From: Porphyromonadaceae bacterium
GTDB lineage: Bacteria > Bacteroidota > Bacteroidia > Bacteroidales > Tannerellaceae
Reading direction: 5' to 3'
Length of the DNA: 16,333 bases
Assembly: GCA_003517945.1 (NCBI GenBank)
Contig: DOZP01000039.1
Span: forward strand, 1 to 16,333
Shown: in pieces, positions 15,966 through 16,333 of the stretch
Layout: each line of letters opens with the position of its first letter
Numbering within the stretch: the stretch's first letter is position 1
Notes under the pieces: model-generated
What the model was told of the DNA's origin: nothing
The model's input: the letters and a program-made list of their open reading frames with translations, nothing else
Databases searched by the model: none
Position numbers and translations under genes: made by a program

Positions 15966-16333
15966 TTACCATGTGAAAGCATATTCGTATACGGATTGGT
16001 TTCCGCATCTGTCTGTTACGGAAAGTTTTAAACGGTGATAGCCGGGGTATAGCTTTTCATTGTCAAAATCGTATGTAAGCATTGCATTTTTGGCGTCAAA
16101 TCCGATTAAAGCGTACCGGCCGTCTATTTCTCCCCTGTATGTGGAAATCCCGCTCAGGTCGTCGGATATGCGGATTTTAATTTGTTCTCTTTCACGCCAT
16201 TTTTTCGGTTCGACAGGGGTGATTGCAGGCGGCTTTGTATCGTGTGCGACGGCATAATCGCCCAATTCATTTATTTCCGCGTCTATCCATCCGTCATGAT
16301 ATGTTCCGCCGATCCATGAACGTTGTCCGTTGT
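15966..16333 (-). CDS. C-terminal part of a probable M23-family metallopeptidase (cut by window edge)
   Basis: The frame is open to the right edge and about 122 residues are visible, ending '...SVYEYAFTW'. It runs through 'WIGGTYHDGWIDAEINELGD', 'DTKPPAITPV', 'DDLSGISTYRGEIDG' and 'LKLSVTDRCGNQSVYEY', an Ig-like beta-sandwich pattern. From memory this resembles the C-terminal extension of Bacteroidales M23 (LytM-type) cell-wall peptidases. The zinc peptidase domain itself (HxxxD...HxH) would lie outside the window and cannot be confirmed. No internal start is proposed: the gene begins beyond base 16333. It is transcribed in the same direction as the phosphosugar mutase gene, which follows it. 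Confidence 0.6.
   Translation of the reverse strand, partial: NGQRSWIGGTYHDGWIDAEINELGDYAVAHDTKPPAITPVEPKKWREREQIKIRISDDLSGISTYRGEIDGRYALIGFDAKNAMLTYDFDNEKLYPGYHRLKLSVTDRCGNQSVYEYAFTW

Noticed and set aside
1..16333. tRNA or rRNA genes, CRISPR arrays, insertion sequences or integrase genes
   Set aside because: No tRNA-like cloverleaf, regular repeat-spacer pattern, transposase motif or terminal inverted repeat was recognised on reading the window.

Overview
The window looks like chromosomal DNA of a member of the Bacteroidales. Three things point there: housekeeping proteins with typical Bacteroidales sequence character, promoter-like sites of the Bacteroidetes form (TTTG, about 19-20 bases, TAnnTTTG), and a peptide-modification cassette of the type catalogued as the 'GG-Bacteroidales' system. 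Genus cannot be decided from the sequence alone. All family assignments come from reading motifs; no database search was run.

Region 1 (1-338) is AT-rich and appears non-coding, with one candidate promoter. Region 2 (339-6594, + strand) is a tight five-gene operon with gaps of 5, -8, 5 and 11 bases. It encodes a 6-bladed beta-propeller lipoprotein, a SPASM-type radical SAM peptide maturase, a second radical-SAM-like protein of the 'pseudo-rSAM' family, a LanC-like protein and a GT4 glycosyltransferase. Together these look like the biosynthetic part of a RiPP (ribosomally made, modified peptide) system in which a GG-leader precursor would be modified by the rSAM enzyme and possibly glycosylated. 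No precursor gene is visible, so it probably lies left of the window.

Region 3 (6571-12304, - strand) is a convergent five-gene operon. In transcription order it encodes a MacB-type ABC ATPase, two paralogous FtsX/MacB-like permeases, a MacA/HlyD-like adaptor and a TolC-family outer-membrane protein, i.e. a complete tripartite exporter. Its last gene overlaps the glycosyltransferase gene tail-to-tail by 24 bp. It has no C39 peptidase domain, so it may be a general efflux pump or a partner of the peptide cluster.

Region 4 (12305-12586) is a divergent regulatory region. It has a near-consensus promoter for the rightward gene, a -7-like box for the exporter operon, a perfect 9+9 palindrome between them, and an 11-bp inverted repeat enclosing both.

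Region 5 (12587-16333) is housekeeping: bifunctional NAD(P)H-hydrate epimerase/dehydratase (+), a phosphoglucomutase/phosphomannomutase-family enzyme (-) whose stop codon overlaps that of the previous gene, and the C-terminal end of a protein resembling Bacteroidales M23 metallopeptidases (-), cut by the window edge.
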